Shown here: piece by piece, positions 20,658 to 32,687 of the stretch
Numbering within the stretch: the stretch's first letter is position 1
Layout of the letters: each line of letters opens with the position of its first letter
DNA from: Cheiracanthium punctorium
Taxonomy: Eukaryota; Arthropoda; Arachnida; Araneae; Cheiracanthiidae
NCBI GenBank assembly: GCA_038373885.1
Contig: JAWZYV010013019.1
Span: forward strand, 124,001-188,000
Length of the DNA stretch: 64,000 nt
Direction: 5' to 3'
Made by a program: the position numbers and the translations under genes
The notes under the pieces: generated by a model
Database searches by the model: none
What the model was told of the DNA's origin: nothing
The model's input: the letters and a program-made list of their open reading frames with translations, nothing else

Positions 20658-21221
20658 TTTTTTATGTATAATAATTATATCATGCATAACAATAAAATAT
20701 ATCCGCAAAACCATGGTATACCTCAAGGTGGATCAGCATCCAGTTAGTTAGCTGCCAGATCTATGCCTATATTTCTATCAAAAAGATTACCACAAAAAAC
20801 ATACAATTATTAAAAGGTATATAGATGATATCTTACTAATAAATACTACTAATATTAATATCGTAATCTTCCCAATAAAATATCCATCTGCTCTTGAATA
20901 AATTAAAAATCATATGCTTATCAATGTTGTTACTTTTTTAGATTTAAGTATTTCTATCACTCCTAGTAACAGTCTAAGTTTCGACATATATATGATAAGA
21001 GAAAAGATTTTAGCTTTAAAGTAAATAGCTTTACTCATTTTCCATCTTGCTTACATAAATCAGTATTTCGCAATATCATCTATAATCATTGCTGCAGAAT
21101 CAATTTTCTATGTACAGAAGAATTTAAAGTCTCCAACTTTAAATCTCTTTGCCTGACTGCAAGGCAATATAACTATCCTACTAAGTTCCTAAAATCTATT
21201 ATATACAATTCATGCAAGTAA
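20658..21221 (+). pseudogene. Penelope-like reverse transcriptase remnant, copy 1
   Basis: Successive frame segments show 'GIPQGGSAS' (near 20715), 'RYIDDILLI' (catalytic box, near 20820), 'VVTFLDLSISI', 'FSFKVNSFTHFPSCLHKSVF' and a C-terminal 'LTARQYNYPTKFLKSIIY' ending at a stop (21219-21221). The same motifs in the same order occur on the minus strand at 57298-57970. The GIPQG, YxDD, FLDL and F-T-H-F order fits Penelope-like RT. A frameshift lies after GIPQGG and a stop near 20900. The upstream part is truncated at ~20658. Confidence 0.7.
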
Positions 21222-22186
21222 TGTGTCTATTGTCTTTTTTAATTTACTGGAGGTTGGGTGGGGTTTGGTTTTAAGGTTGTTATTAGATGGTTGGGTCTGG
21301 AGGAGTAAGCTTTTCTCACTGTATATAAAAATATAATAAAAAACAGTAATTTTTTTTTTAATCTCTGGATGTGTATATGAAAGCATATATATATTTGGAG
21401 AGGGAAAAAAAGAAAAAAGAAATTTCTATTCAGTGAATACATTTTTAATTCTAATTTTGGTTTTTAAATATTCTCTCTAAATATTAGAATAAATCTCTGA
21501 AAATTAAACCATATGTATGTATTTAGATAATGCATATATTCATTAGAGTTTTAAATACAATAATTTTTTAACATTTAATGGGCTATACCAGCTATTTATT
21601 TTAATTATATAATTATAATTGTAATTTAAATAATATTCTTTTATGTAATTTGATTAATATGCCTGTATTTTAACACTGTCAGGTAATTTTACACAAGTGT
21701 TTCTGGCAACACTTTTATAATATTAGTTCTACTATTACACATGATACTTCTGGCAACATTGTCGTTGCCTCTTGATTTTGGCTACATTCTTACAACAAAA
21801 TTTGCTGAATTATGCCGTGTGATCTGCATTGTTCCTATTGGGTATGTCTGTTTTGCAGGGTTTTTATCAATTATTTTGCCTTCAAAATATTTATGTTTTT
21901 AATTTCTTGATTTAGATTCTTGTTCTGTAGTAGGATAGAGCCTAAAAAGTGTGGAGTGAATATCTCTTTTGATATGCACACAACCGAAATCCTACTATTT
22001 TGATTGTCTTTAATTATAATTTACTGGTTATGGCTCCTGATGATGGTACCAGTGGTTATAATTTCCATTCCATTCATTCTATTTTCACTTTATTTAATTG
22101 CACTTCGTTTGACTCAGCATTTTTTTTTCTTTTCCAGACGAGGTATGTCATTTTTGCAATTCAATTCTTAGTATTTTACTTATTAA
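21222..22186. other. No gene seen
   Basis: AT-rich sequence that may include the 3' part of the Penelope-like element. A pyrimidine tract followed by AG (22115-22139) looks like a 3' splice site, but no exon was recognised. Confidence 0.4.
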
Positions 22187-22216
22187 TTAATTATATATAT
22201 ATATATATATATATAT
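22187..22216. repeat. (TA)n microsatellite
   Basis: About 28 bp of TA repeats. Confidence 0.95.
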
Positions 22217-22690
22217 GATTCATCAGATATTCCAGTAAATTTCCAGAGTTAAGGCAGGTAAAACGGTTTATTGAACATTATCTTTAAGTTACAATATAGA
22301 GTGAGAAGAGGGGAGGGGAGACGGGTACGAAAATCTGCTTGGACTAGTTAGGCAGTTCTAGTGGCAGAAATCTCTCGATTTTCGAGATGCAGGGGCATTT
22401 ACGCTTACTATATCACGTGGTTTGCTAAGACATAACTCCGCCTCTCTCTAATCTCTAATTGAATCACATACATTTATTAACATGACCTTCCTCCGGTGTT
22501 ACAGAAGCGTGGGAACACGTGTGCACTGGAAAGAACCCAGAATCGAGGATCTGGTGTCTGGCTATTAACTAAAGAAATAAAACATAGCTCCAGAGCGCGC
22601 GTGGCAAGTATGACAGGAAAGCATAACTTACAGTGTAAGTACCCGGTTCAACAATACCCAAATAGTAAAACCCAAATTACCTTTTTATAC

Positions 22691-22693
22691 ATT

Positions 22694-22728
<35 letters not shown>
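22691..22728. repeat. (CA)n(TA)n microsatellite
   Basis: About ten CA units followed by seven TA units. Confidence 0.95.
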
Positions 22729-24001
22729 GCAATTTATAACATGTTATAACAATTTATAACATGATAAAATAATTTTACAAGTGTGGAGAAGGAAAAAAAT
22801 ATTTCGCAATTAAACTGAACAAGATTATGAATTGCAATGCATTCAAAAGATACAGAACTATCAATATTATGAAATTTCATGCTCTAGTGCCAAGATTGCT
22901 TTTTTTTCCTATCTGAAGTGGCATACAATCATTAGGTACAGAAAAAAACGTTTTTTTTTTTCTAAAGAGTAAAATGAAAAGCAATGCATTAATACCAAGT
23001 TTTAAAACATCGTTTATATTGTAAACATTCTTTTTTATCCAAGATTCTTCTTTCTGGTAAACTATGTTTCATTGCTGTAACTTTGTATAGCGGAATATAA
23101 TTTATATTTCAGAAGTTATAAAAGGGGTTCTGTTCGAAAGATGGAGAATGTAGAATAAAAAAACATGCTGACCACAAATGTACTTTAAGCACACATAAAT
23201 ATTTATTTAAAAAACAGCACGAGGTAATCCTTTCGGAAAACACGTAAGTTTTGAAAGTAGAATAGAATTTAATTTAGAGAGGTCACTTCTTTAAACTAGA
23301 AGTATGAAGAATTTTTTCACTACCGTTGAACAAAACACTATGTTTTTAAGAAAATATTTTGTTAATTTATTTTTCCAGATAATTTGGTTTCTCAGTATAC
23401 AGTTGGAGACACTTTAGAACAACGAATGTTTCTCTGTTTAATACCGAAATGAGAAAAAAAATCTATGAGGAAAGGAAATTTCTCTGTCGTTTGAAACGTA
23501 TATACAGTTTCTTATTACTACTATGTGCATTTTACATAAAGTTTTTTTTTTTTTTTGCGTCACTTTCAGTGAGATGTTTTCCAGCGACTCCCTGGTTAAG
23601 ATTTCTATACATTGCGCACCGGTTATAACGGCCCTGGGATATAACGTACTATCGGTTATAACGTACCGAAAGGCTAGGTCCCGATTGAAGTCCTATATTT
23701 ATAATGTTATTTAACTTCGGTTAAAACGTACTTAACAAAAGTACGTACTTCGGCTATAACGTACTTTTTGTACCACAGCCAAAAATAAAATTTTGCTTTT
23801 CTTAAGTATTTTATTTCCTTTTTCTGGGAAATTTAAGTTCAACGAGTGTTCTTTTAAGAACACTCGTTGTCAGTTTTCGAATTCTCTAGCGAGATGAATT
23901 GTGCATGAATGAAGGGAGCGATCCTTTATCTTTTCCCCTGCTAGGTAGGGCTAAGAACAAGACTATGGTTTTTCTTTGTCATTCATCAATGCAAATGCCT
24001 C

Positions 24002-25449
24002 CTAAAAAGCCCTATCTATAATGATTCTCATGATAATGAAGAAGAAACAGAGGAGCCTACACGCTTAAATCTATTGATTAAAACTAACACTCCTTTATTG
24101 ATTAAATTTCTTATCGGCTGATTTAAATCCTTTTACGCTAAAAAATACTCATTAAAGACAATAATTTGTTATCTCCTCAAATCCCCTCAATGCTCAGGAT
24201 TCACTAGATTCTATTATACTCCATTTTTCACTAAAATCTTGTCTATTTGAGAATTCTGTCTCTCCCCCACGAAAGATGTGTAGTAAGATATCGTATTACT
24301 ATCACGTGACCAAACCCCCTTCAACGGAAAACGGTACATAAACAAAGTCACCACAGACAACACAACGCGGGAAGCGGGAATTCGGCGAGCATCGAAGAGC
24401 AAACATGTCGTTATCAAAATGTGAATTAAGAGTTTCTGAAAAGGATACCCGATGATACTTTAGAATGGTGATAATTTTATTTTATATCTGAATACCAAAT
24501 ACATCTTTTTCATATTTAGAGTTGTGAAATAAATTCAACCTAAATGTGGAGAGGATGCTTTCGGTAAAAATTTTGTTTTAATGGACATAGTTTCTTACGA
24601 TTGGATTATAAAAATCTCGTCGCTCTTGTAAAACAAATGAAGTTATGATATCTTCAGTCAAGTGAGTAAGTACTATTTTACCTTTTTCATGTAAATAAAT
24701 TGGGTTGCTGCTTTAATTAAATCTTACAGCTGGTTTAACCATGATTGCATTTGTGTATTCTGACTGTACTGTGAATTCGTTTTATAACTAGAGACTATAG
24801 TGAAATTATATTCTATTTATTAAAAAAAAACTTTTTTATAGTGTATTAAGATATATGTAATGTATTTGCCTTGATTTAAAATTTATTTTCTCGGGCTTAT
24901 AATCATAGATTACATCTCTGATAATAAAAAATAAAGAAAACTAATAATTCAATATATAAATCAAAAACAGCAAATTTTCATAAGACACCCTTTTTCTAGC
25001 TTAAAATAATAATACTAATTGAGTACAGATATATTAATTTAAAAAGGTCTGATTTTGTAAAAACGCTCATTCTATAGCTTAAATAATAATCATAATTGAG
25101 TACAGTTATATTAATCAAAAACGGACAGACACTCCTCATTTTTGATTATTATTTAGCCTAAATGGAGCTGTTGTATAATGCTCAAAAATTGAGAATTTTT
25201 CGCTCCATTTATGTTTGTCGATTAATGGAGCAAATTTTACTCAATCGGGAGAATGGCTGTTTGAAGTCAATAATTGAGTAAAAATATACTCCGTTTGATT
25301 ATTATTTTACTCAATAGATTTAAGCGTGTATACCAAGCATACTCGATGCATTAAGTGATGCAAAAACATTATCACGATTTTATGAAAGCCGCAAAGATGA
25401 TGCAGAGACTATAAAAGTCTATTATGAATATCCAAAACGGTACTTTTAA
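24002..25449 (+). pseudogene. Tigger-like transposase C-terminal remnant, split
   Basis: The left part (24002-24058) encodes an acidic tail, 'DSHDNEEETEEP'. The right part (25330-25449) encodes 'ILDALSDAKTLSRFYESRKD' and ends in a stop. Removing the nested element with one TA puts both in one frame. An acidic stretch followed by a short amphipathic helix (A-L-x-x-x-x-x-L-x-x-F) is the usual C terminus of Tigger transposases, beyond the DDE domain. The catalytic core and DNA-binding domain are missing. Identification rests on this tail and the TIRs. Confidence 0.65.
24060..25328. mobile_element. Nested TIR element, 1.27 kb
   Basis: The left end CACGCTTAAATCTATTGA and the complement of the right end are identical over 18 bp, with near identity extending beyond. 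TA flanks both ends (24058-24059, 25329-25330). Near the right end are several 'ggagcaaattttactcaat'-type words in alternating orientation. No transposase was found, so the superfamily is undetermined (TA target). It lies within the Tigger-like transposase tail. Confidence 0.85.
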
Positions 25450-25716
25450 AGTAGCATCTGCTCATTTAAAACAAAAGAAAATTACATATTATTTATCTCA
25501 ATAAAATTGTAATAAAGAGTTTTTGCTGTCTTTTATTTAACTTAAATTTTAGAAAATCAGACTTTTTTAAAACGCATATTACAGAAAAATTATGAGCCAC
25601 ATTCCTTTTTTGTGTAATATTGAATCACACCGGCGGTATTGCTTATAACGTACTTCGGCTATTACGTACTACTTTTTAGGTCCCGAGAGAGTGCGTTATA
25701 ACCGGTGTCTACTGTA

Positions 25717-26399
25717 CTATATTTTTTATTTATTCATAATGATAAATTCAGAATATATTAAGCATACCTTTACTGAACGCATAACTATTCTCCCACATTC
25801 CGGGCTAGAGACGAGTTTTTTTTTATTTCGAAAGCCGATATTATTGTCATAGCATGAAAATTAAACATGAGTCTAAATGTAAAACTTACGTGCCTTTAAA
25901 GCTTAAATATAAAACACGAGAAAGTGACATGATTTGGATATCTTATTTATTAATCGTTAATGCATGCGTTTTAGAACTATACCTTTTATTTGCATCCCAT
26001 ATTCACCGGTTAATTATGACTCATAAAAAAATGAAATTTTATTTTTCATTAGATGGAATCATCCTCCTCCCATCTCAACTTTATAGCTTAGGCAACAGTC
26101 TAATGTATGTTTAAATTTGTGACACAAAAAGAAATTGCACCATACTAACAGAAAATTGAAGCTTTTAACTCCTATGTATTCTAACATTATTAAAACAAAT
26201 TTAATTTGATATGTACATAGTTATGTTAATCAGCTTAGTGTTTTTCTGACCAAGCCAATTGATTTAGCGTTCATTACTTTAACATCTAAACATTAATCAA
26301 ATTATTAGCAATCGTTAACCTATTTGATATCCAGATCGTAACTTCTAAATTTCACTTATGAAATGATATTTAAATTATTGCATATTTAGTTTTTTAAAA
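25717..26399. other. No gene seen
   Basis: An 86-codon frame (25854-26114) has no recognisable motif and typical AT-rich composition. Confidence 0.5.
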
Positions 26400-26950
26400 A
26401 TAAAGCGATGTTTAAAACCATGTAAAGTACAGTAGATATTTTTCTCTCTCCTTTTTTTTTCTGAGTGTGTGTGCGCGTGTGTAGGTGATTCTCCTACTAA
26501 CATTTCAACTGATTTTCTGCTGTAAAATTGTTAACTAGATATCAGTTTTAAGAGAAAGTAAATAAATTGTTGAGAATAAGATGTAGACTGGGATCAACTG
26601 TAATATTTTGTCATTTTTAACAATATTTATATAACTAAGGGAATTAAGGAAGTAAAATTTTAATGCATATGCGTCAGTGCTACACTTGTCCCCGCTCGTG
26701 GGTAAATTGTAACAGCTTCATAACGCAATTGTAGCATGTAAGTTTTTAGTACTGAAAGTGCAAATATATTTCGTATAACATTTTTCGTCTTATCTCTTGA
26801 TCCTAGCATGCTACAAATAAATAGAGAAACAATGCTAAATTAAAACGTAGAATTGAGTGTCGTAAATAATTAAATGTTCTTAAACAAATGACCAATATAA
26901 CCAAGCAAACCACTTTTAAACAAATTATTGACATTATTCAGAAAAGCTGC

Positions 26951-27330
26951 GGTTGATTCCTACTTTAACCCCCCACTCTCGCGAACCTAAAAAAAATCTC
27001 CGCACTTTGGCGAGCTTCGCAGTCATGGGTCTCTACAAATTTCAACACTCCCAAAGGAGCTAGGTGAAAACGAAAGTGATCAAATTAGCGATAAACGCCC
27101 CAGTTAAGGAGTTTGAAGACACTTAAGTATTAAAACTACATGAACTGACAACCCAAATAAATAAATAAACAAGTAATGCTGTACTTAGATGTTGTTCCAA
27201 ACCGCAATTTTAATTCTAAATTGCGGTTGCCACATAAACGCAAAAAATCGCCCTAGTAACTACGTATGTATAATTATAGCTACCTATGCAAAAGTGGGGG
27301 GGAGGGGGGGGGTTAAGGTAGAAATCAACC
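26951..27330. mobile_element. TIR element, 380 bp
   Basis: The left GGTTGATTCCTACTTTAACC and the complement of the right end, GGTTGATTTCTACCTTAACC, are inverted, and each continues into a C-rich or G-rich run. No clear target duplication. Class unknown. Confidence 0.65.
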
Positions 27331-27386
27331 AAAATCACTTAGAAACTACAGCTTAGGCATTCATAACAGCATTCACCTATTGTACA

Positions 27387-27770
27387 CTGAAAAAAAAGTC
27401 TTAAATTATGTTGTTTCAACAAAATTTTGGTTGTCTTTATTTCAAACAAATATTTTTTTTTAATTCAACGCAATATTTTGTTAATTTAGCAAAACATTTT
27501 TAAGGCCAACAAAATTTTGTTCAATTCAATAAAACATTTTTTCTTATGTGTACATGTCACATGCACTGAAAAAAATGTTTTGTTGATTCAACAAACTTTT
27601 GGTTGGCCCTATAAAAGAGAAATATTTTTGTTAATTCAAAAAAATTGTTTGTTAATTTAACAAAAATTTTATTAAAAACCAATAAAGTTGTTTGTTTGAA
27701 ATAGCGCTAACGAAATTTTGTTGAATCAACAAATTCTGCTCAATTCAGCAAAGCATTTGTATGTGTGTGT
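27387..27770. repeat. Two adjacent MITE-like units of 'ttgttgattcaacaaa' type
   Basis: Units starting CACTGAAAAAAA at 27387 and 27565 are each built from recurring palindromic words such as 'gttgattcaacaaa' and 'caacaaaattttgtt'. A (GT)n run at 27761-27778 follows. Terminal words are roughly inverted at each unit's far end. Confidence 0.55.
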
Positions 27771-28860
27771 GTGTGTGTACCCATTTTTTTTTTTTTTACA
27801 AACGTGTTAAAATCGTCTTCAATTTTTTTTTATACAATTGATCCCTTGGTGCCATTTTAAAGTTATTTTTCAATTTCACTAAAATATGCAGTGTAATAAA
27901 CTTGAGTTTTTACACAACAATGTAAGGATAAAAGTATGAGACTTTCAGAACTATATTGTTTGTTAAATACAAAATATTGCAATTGATTCGAGTTACTTTT
28001 GACCCAATCTTGGTAAACATAAATTTTGTGCACATGACATTATTAAAACAAAATTTTATTCAACGAACTTTTGTACTTAAACATAGAAATGAGCCTCAAA
28101 TAATGAAACTCTTGTTTCATAAGTTTAATTAAAATATTTCTAGCAATAAGTAAACAGGGAAGTCGTAAAAGCCTAGTACAAAAACTTTCATATAAAAACA
28201 TCGCATTTTTTTCGATAACTGAAAACAGATAAGGAAATTTTCGTTCATTTATTCTCGTAAGTAAAGTTTATGTAAAAATGTTTTCTTAAAGTGCAGAATT
28301 TCAATTTCAAGAAGGTATATATTTTTAATTTCTTAGATTGCTTCCACTTTTAACGAAAATCACTCTTTAAAACAGGGTTTTAAGAGATTTTAACACAATT
28401 TAGCCTATTTTAAGATATTTTACAAGTAACTACTTTTTATTTATATTTCATTTAATAATAAGTTGATTGTTTTATGCAAACCGAGAAAAGTTCAATTTTT
28501 TAGTTATGTTTTCACGACGCACTTACACAAAGTCTATCATTTACAATGTAACTTTCGCGTAAAACCGTCGAAAGGTATATTCTTTATGTAAGTAAATCGA
28601 CTATAAATTATTTGAAAACTCGTTATCTTTTGTTATAGGTACAGATTTTTATGAAAGTTTTGCATTTATGAGAAAACTGGATTTGATGAAACTTTAACAC
28701 CGTTTAGCGAATTGCAATGCAATAAATCACTTCGTAGGGAAATACAATGTTCGAGAAGAAGATGAATTAAAACTTCAAGATGTGGATAAAATACAACTGA
28801 TGGATAAAATACAACTTAAGAAATTTGAGTCCCTAACGGTCTCACCCAAAGATATTAATG

Positions 28861-29037
28861 ACCCCACCATGGCCGAGTGGATAAAAAACTGAGCATGGTA
28901 GATGGTCATTGTGTGAAGTTCCAAGGTTCTGAACTAACTCGCGGCTGTCAATTTAACGGTCTGGAATTTTGGGTGGTTTTCTCCAGGTGCAACGCGATCA
29001 CGCGTTAGAACCCCTTAAAAAAAGTCCTTCAACCAAG
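28861..29037 (+). repeat. tRNA-derived SINE, copy 2
   Basis: The A box TGGCCGAGTGG (as in tRNA-Leu/Ser) is followed by B-box-like GGTTCTGAAC. The family body follows: 'cggtctggaattttgggtgg', 'ttttctccaggtgcaacgcg', 'cacgcgttagaacccc' and 'aaagtccttc'. It is the clearest plus-strand head of the family. Confidence 0.8.
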
Positions 29038-29389
29038 GAAAGTTCTTGATGGATATCTCTTACCCCATAAAGAGATATCCATCATGAGCTTTAACCTTAA
29101 GACAAAAGGATATGCACAAAAGGTTTGGAAATCTACATGATTTTATGTTTATTGTAAAAAAAAAATAATAAAAAAATAAAAAATTCTTCAGACACTTTGA
29201 TTTGGTAATTCCTCGTGAACATGCAGTTTTTAAAAATTCGAGTCAATTTTACTTTTATAATCCATGAAAAAAAGATGTTTTCTCGATAAATGATTGAAAT
29301 GCTTACCAACCAATTTTCACTACAGCTTTAGCAACAAAATCTTAAACATATTAAATTATCGCCTATACATACGTAGTTTTTCTTTTTTC

Positions 29390-29960
29390 AAACTAAAAAC
29401 CTCTGCAATATTTTGCCTCTCGGAAGGCGTCAGTCACTCTACACCGAGACCCTACAAAAAAGCTAGATTAAAAACTGTTTTTTTTTTATATAAAAATCAA
29501 TTTCAAAAAACTTCCGCAAAGTTTAAGAAATTTAGTTCCCCCGCCTGTGCTTCCATTTACTGCAAACACCTCGACTACAAGAAATCTGTTTTCAGTTCCA
29601 AAAGCAATGGGCGGATGCTTCCGAAATATTCAATTTCTCAGCCGCTTTATCGTTTTGTATCTTTTTTTATGAAAGTGCTGCAAGAGGAAATTCATCTTTT
29701 GTTAAAAGCCATGTCTTCATAATGCCAGGGAGCCCAAATGCAAGGAATGAAGATTTCATTTCCCATTCCTGCATTTTCTTTTTATTAGACGAATATATTG
29801 AAAATCGTTTCCATAGAAGTGACAACTGTCAAATTAGTTCTTTTTCCTCCTTTTTTTTTCGAATACTGAAAATAGTTATTCTGTTAAAAAAAAATTCTCA
29901 ATCTCGTGACATTAGGTTTAAAATGTGGTCTTGCGTAAGAGAAATTTTAAATTTTAAAAT
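29390..29960. repeat. Conserved core of the duplicated block, copy 1
   Basis: It aligns to about 62130-62640 with far higher identity than the flanking duplication. Long runs are unchanged, for example 'gcaatgggcggatgcttccg', 'gtgctgcaagaggaaattc' and 'gcaaggaatgaagatttcat'. A 142-codon plus-strand frame (29294-29722) covers the core. In the second copy indels put the matching DNA in different frames, so coding is not supported. The core holds a hairpin (29739-29773). Function unknown. Confidence 0.75.
29739..29773. other. Conserved hairpin, copy 1
   Basis: A 10 bp stem (TGCAAGGAATG with CATTCCTGCA, one bulged A) with a 14 nt loop. The identical structure occurs at 62448-62482. Confidence 0.6.
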
Positions 29961-30000
29961 CTGACGAAGCAGATTATTTTTAACTTGTCTTTCATTTAAT

Positions 30001-31100
30001 AACTTGAAATATTTGATTGGAAAGCTTTAATACATTTTGCGAGAAATTTTGTTTTATTTATTTACGTGTTTATTTCGTTACTGTAAAATACAAATATTAA
30101 CTCTGAAGCTCGGGTTATAGAAATTCATCTTAACCATAAAACAATGTTTGATCTGTTTTCTATTATTATCCTAATTCTCTTAATTATCTTCAAATAACTT
30201 TTCATAAGCATCAATTAACACAAGAAATTGATTTCGTAAAATACGTCCTGAAAAAGTAATTTCCAATGAGAGGATTTTCAGTTGAGATGATGTAAATTTA
30301 TATGTCATTAAAAGAATGCAATAATTTTGTTATTCAAAAATTCTGTTAAAGAATGACATTAGAATAAAAAAGCTTTTGATACATAATATACGGGAATGAA
30401 ACAAAACAAAAATAAAATAAACAAATTAAAAATAAAAAAAAATAATTCAAAAATAATAGTCGCTATTATTATACGGAATAATGTGAAAAATACAATATAA
30501 AAATGTAAATATACAGGAAAACGATAAAGTTTTTAAATGATAAAATATTAATAATAACACTGTATTGTATGAAAAAATGTATAAAAGACATTTTGTACCA
30601 TGAAACAAATTAAGACTATGAATGCATTTTAATTCTACAGAGTAGTATAAAAAAATTAAACAAAAAACCTTGCAGTGTGGTGGTATTCGAATTAAATGTA
30701 TAAATAGTCATTTTAAGATATTATATGCATACAAAGCTTAAAAATTTGTTTTATTAATTTTCAATAAACTTTCCAAATCTATGAATTAAAGTTTTTCTAA
30801 ATATAAATTTGTGGAACACTCAAATGACAATCAAAAACTTAAATTTCTGAATAGGCTAAATTCTGTTTGAAGACATAGTAATTACGTGTGAATATGATTC
30901 GAAAATGTAGTTTATTTTCCATTCATTTTAAAAACATGTGACTTGATTAGTTTAAAAACCTTGAGAAACACTAGAAGAATAAAGTTAAACACTAGAGGAT
31001 TTAGGAAACAAATATTATTTAAAGTACTACATTATATAGAAAGCCTATAAAATAAAAATAAAGTATGTCTGAGGATATTTACCAAAATAAATAATATGTG
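30001..31100. other. No gene seen
   Basis: Strongly AT-rich with many stops in all frames. No repeat boundary recognised. Confidence 0.5.
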
Positions 31101-31104
31101 TATA

Positions 31105-32683
31105 TCTTTATCAATAAAATTAGACTTGCCTGTACATTACTTGGAATTCACAAATTTTTCGATTTCTATCAGTTTCGAGCACCAGGGAATCCAGTACTAC
31201 CGTCAAAAAAAAAAGTATGCTTGTATATCAATCTGCTGTTCTCTCATTCTGTCAGTGACGCTTTTTTTGTTTGCACATCACGATAGGTGATCACTCGTCT
31301 TAAAATATAGGCCTCGAATTTTTTAAAAATCTTGATAAGATTTTGAGATTTTGTGAAAATCGTTTCAAACTGCGTGAATTGTTTTTTCGTGCATCACGTA
31401 ATAGCGACTGAACCGAATGAAATGATATTTGGTGGTATGATAGTTGGTTGCTCAAATTAAACTACAGGTGTAGAATTTTTAAATAATTTTGATTAGATTT
31501 TGAGAAAATCGTTAAAAACAGCGTAAACGTTAGTTCGCGCATCATGTAATAAAGACTGAAGCGAATGAAATGTTGTTTGGTGGCATGATAGTTCGTTATT
31601 CAACTTGAATTATAGGCGTCGAATTTTTAAAAAAATTCCATTGGATTTTGAGATTTTGCAAAAATCGTTTCAAGCAGTGTACATTTGTGTTTGCACATCA
31701 CGTAATAACTACAAAGGTGAATGAAAAAAATATTTGGTGAAATGATAGGTGGTCACTCAACTTAAACTATAAGCATCTAATTAAAAATAATCGATTATAT
31801 TTTAAGATTTGCAAAAATTATTTCAAACTGAGTGAATCTTTGTTCACTCTTAACGTAATAACGACTAAAGTGAATGAAATGAAATTTGGTGACATGATAG
31901 GTGGTCACTCAACTTAACTATAAGCGTCTAATTTAAGAAAAATCGGTAACATTTTGAGATTTTGTGAAAATCGTATCAAAATACGTATTTATTTGTTCGA
32001 ACATCACGTAATAACAACTAAAGCTAATGATATGAAATTTGGTGACATGATAGGTGGATGCTTAACTTAAACTATAGCTGTCGAATTTTAAAGATATTTT
32101 TACTAAATTTTGAGATTTTACGAAAATTCTTTCAAAATGCGTACATATTTGTTGGAGCATCGCATAATAAAGATTAATACGAATGATATGAAATTTGATG
32201 ACATGATAGGTGGCTGTTCATCTTAAATTATAGACGTTTAATTTTTAAAATATTTTGATTACATTTCGAGATTTTGCGAAAATCGTTTTAATATGTGTAA
32301 ATTTTTGTTCCAGCATCACGAAATAAAGACTGCAGGGAATTAAACGAAATTTTGTGACAGGATAGGTGGTTACTCAACCTAGATTCTAGGTTTCCATTTT
32401 TTCAAAAATGTTGATTTGATTTTGAGATTTTGCGAATATTATTTCAAAATGCGTAAATATTCGTTCACGCATCACATTAAAACGACTAAAGCGAATGAAA
32501 TGGAATTACTTAATTACTCTCTAACCAGTTATTTTTTTTTAATACGCAAATGTTATAATTTTGCTTTCTTTACTTTTGCCAATTGTACTCCCATTCACTG
32601 TACTCCTTCACATCTAACAATGGTCTGGCTTTTTGAGAATTTGCATTAAGTACTAACCCGTCAACGGCAGGTATTTCAGCTAG
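31105..32683 (+). mobile_element. Non-autonomous Helitron (H3), 1579 bp
   Basis: Starts TCTTTATCAATAAAATTAG after A, and ends with ACCCGTCAACGGCAGGT (a decayed hairpin), 'atttcagctag', then T. The interior is an array of ~155 bp units of the H2 type, with starts near 31390, 31540, 31694, 31850, 32002, 32157, 32313 and 32468. It is followed by H4 after only four bases (TATA). Confidence 0.9.
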
Positions 32684-32687
32684 TATA

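Larger units (their letters stand above)
23610..25714 (+). mobile_element. Tigger/pogo-like element, 2.1 kb, with nested insertion
   Basis: The left end CATTGCGCACCGGTTATAAC and the complement of the right end, CAGTAGACACCGGTTATAAC, are both flanked by TA (23608-23609, 25715-25716). Subterminal 'ataacgtac' words are repeated at both ends. The interior retains only the C-terminal end of a pogo-type transposase, split by the TIR element at 24060-25328. Without the insertion it would be about 0.83 kb, so it is an internally deleted, non-autonomous copy. Confidence 0.85.
26400..30000. repeat. Diverged segmental duplication, copy 1
   Basis: Parts of this interval match 60480-62700 in the same order and orientation: a '(gt)-rich..ctgtaaaattgtt' segment near 26470-26570; 28018-28170 ('attattaaaacaaa', 'gaacttttg'); 28250-28700; and, much more strongly, 29390-29960. 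Copy 1 is longer because of insertions, including a TIR element (26951), AT-rich repeats (27387) and a SINE (28861). Confidence 0.7.

Noticed and set aside
22031..22062. Second hammerhead motif 3' of the plus-strand Penelope-like RT
   Set aside because: CTGATGA is present but no GAAA or closing stems follow at the right distance.
28861..28960. Functional tRNA-Leu/Ser gene
   Set aside because: The A box is good but there is no acceptor stem pairing, and the sequence continues into the SINE body.
29294..29722. 142-codon plus-strand frame as a gene
   Set aside because: The matching DNA at 62.1-62.5 kb is shifted among frames by indels, so the conservation does not follow codons. The frame is probably chance.
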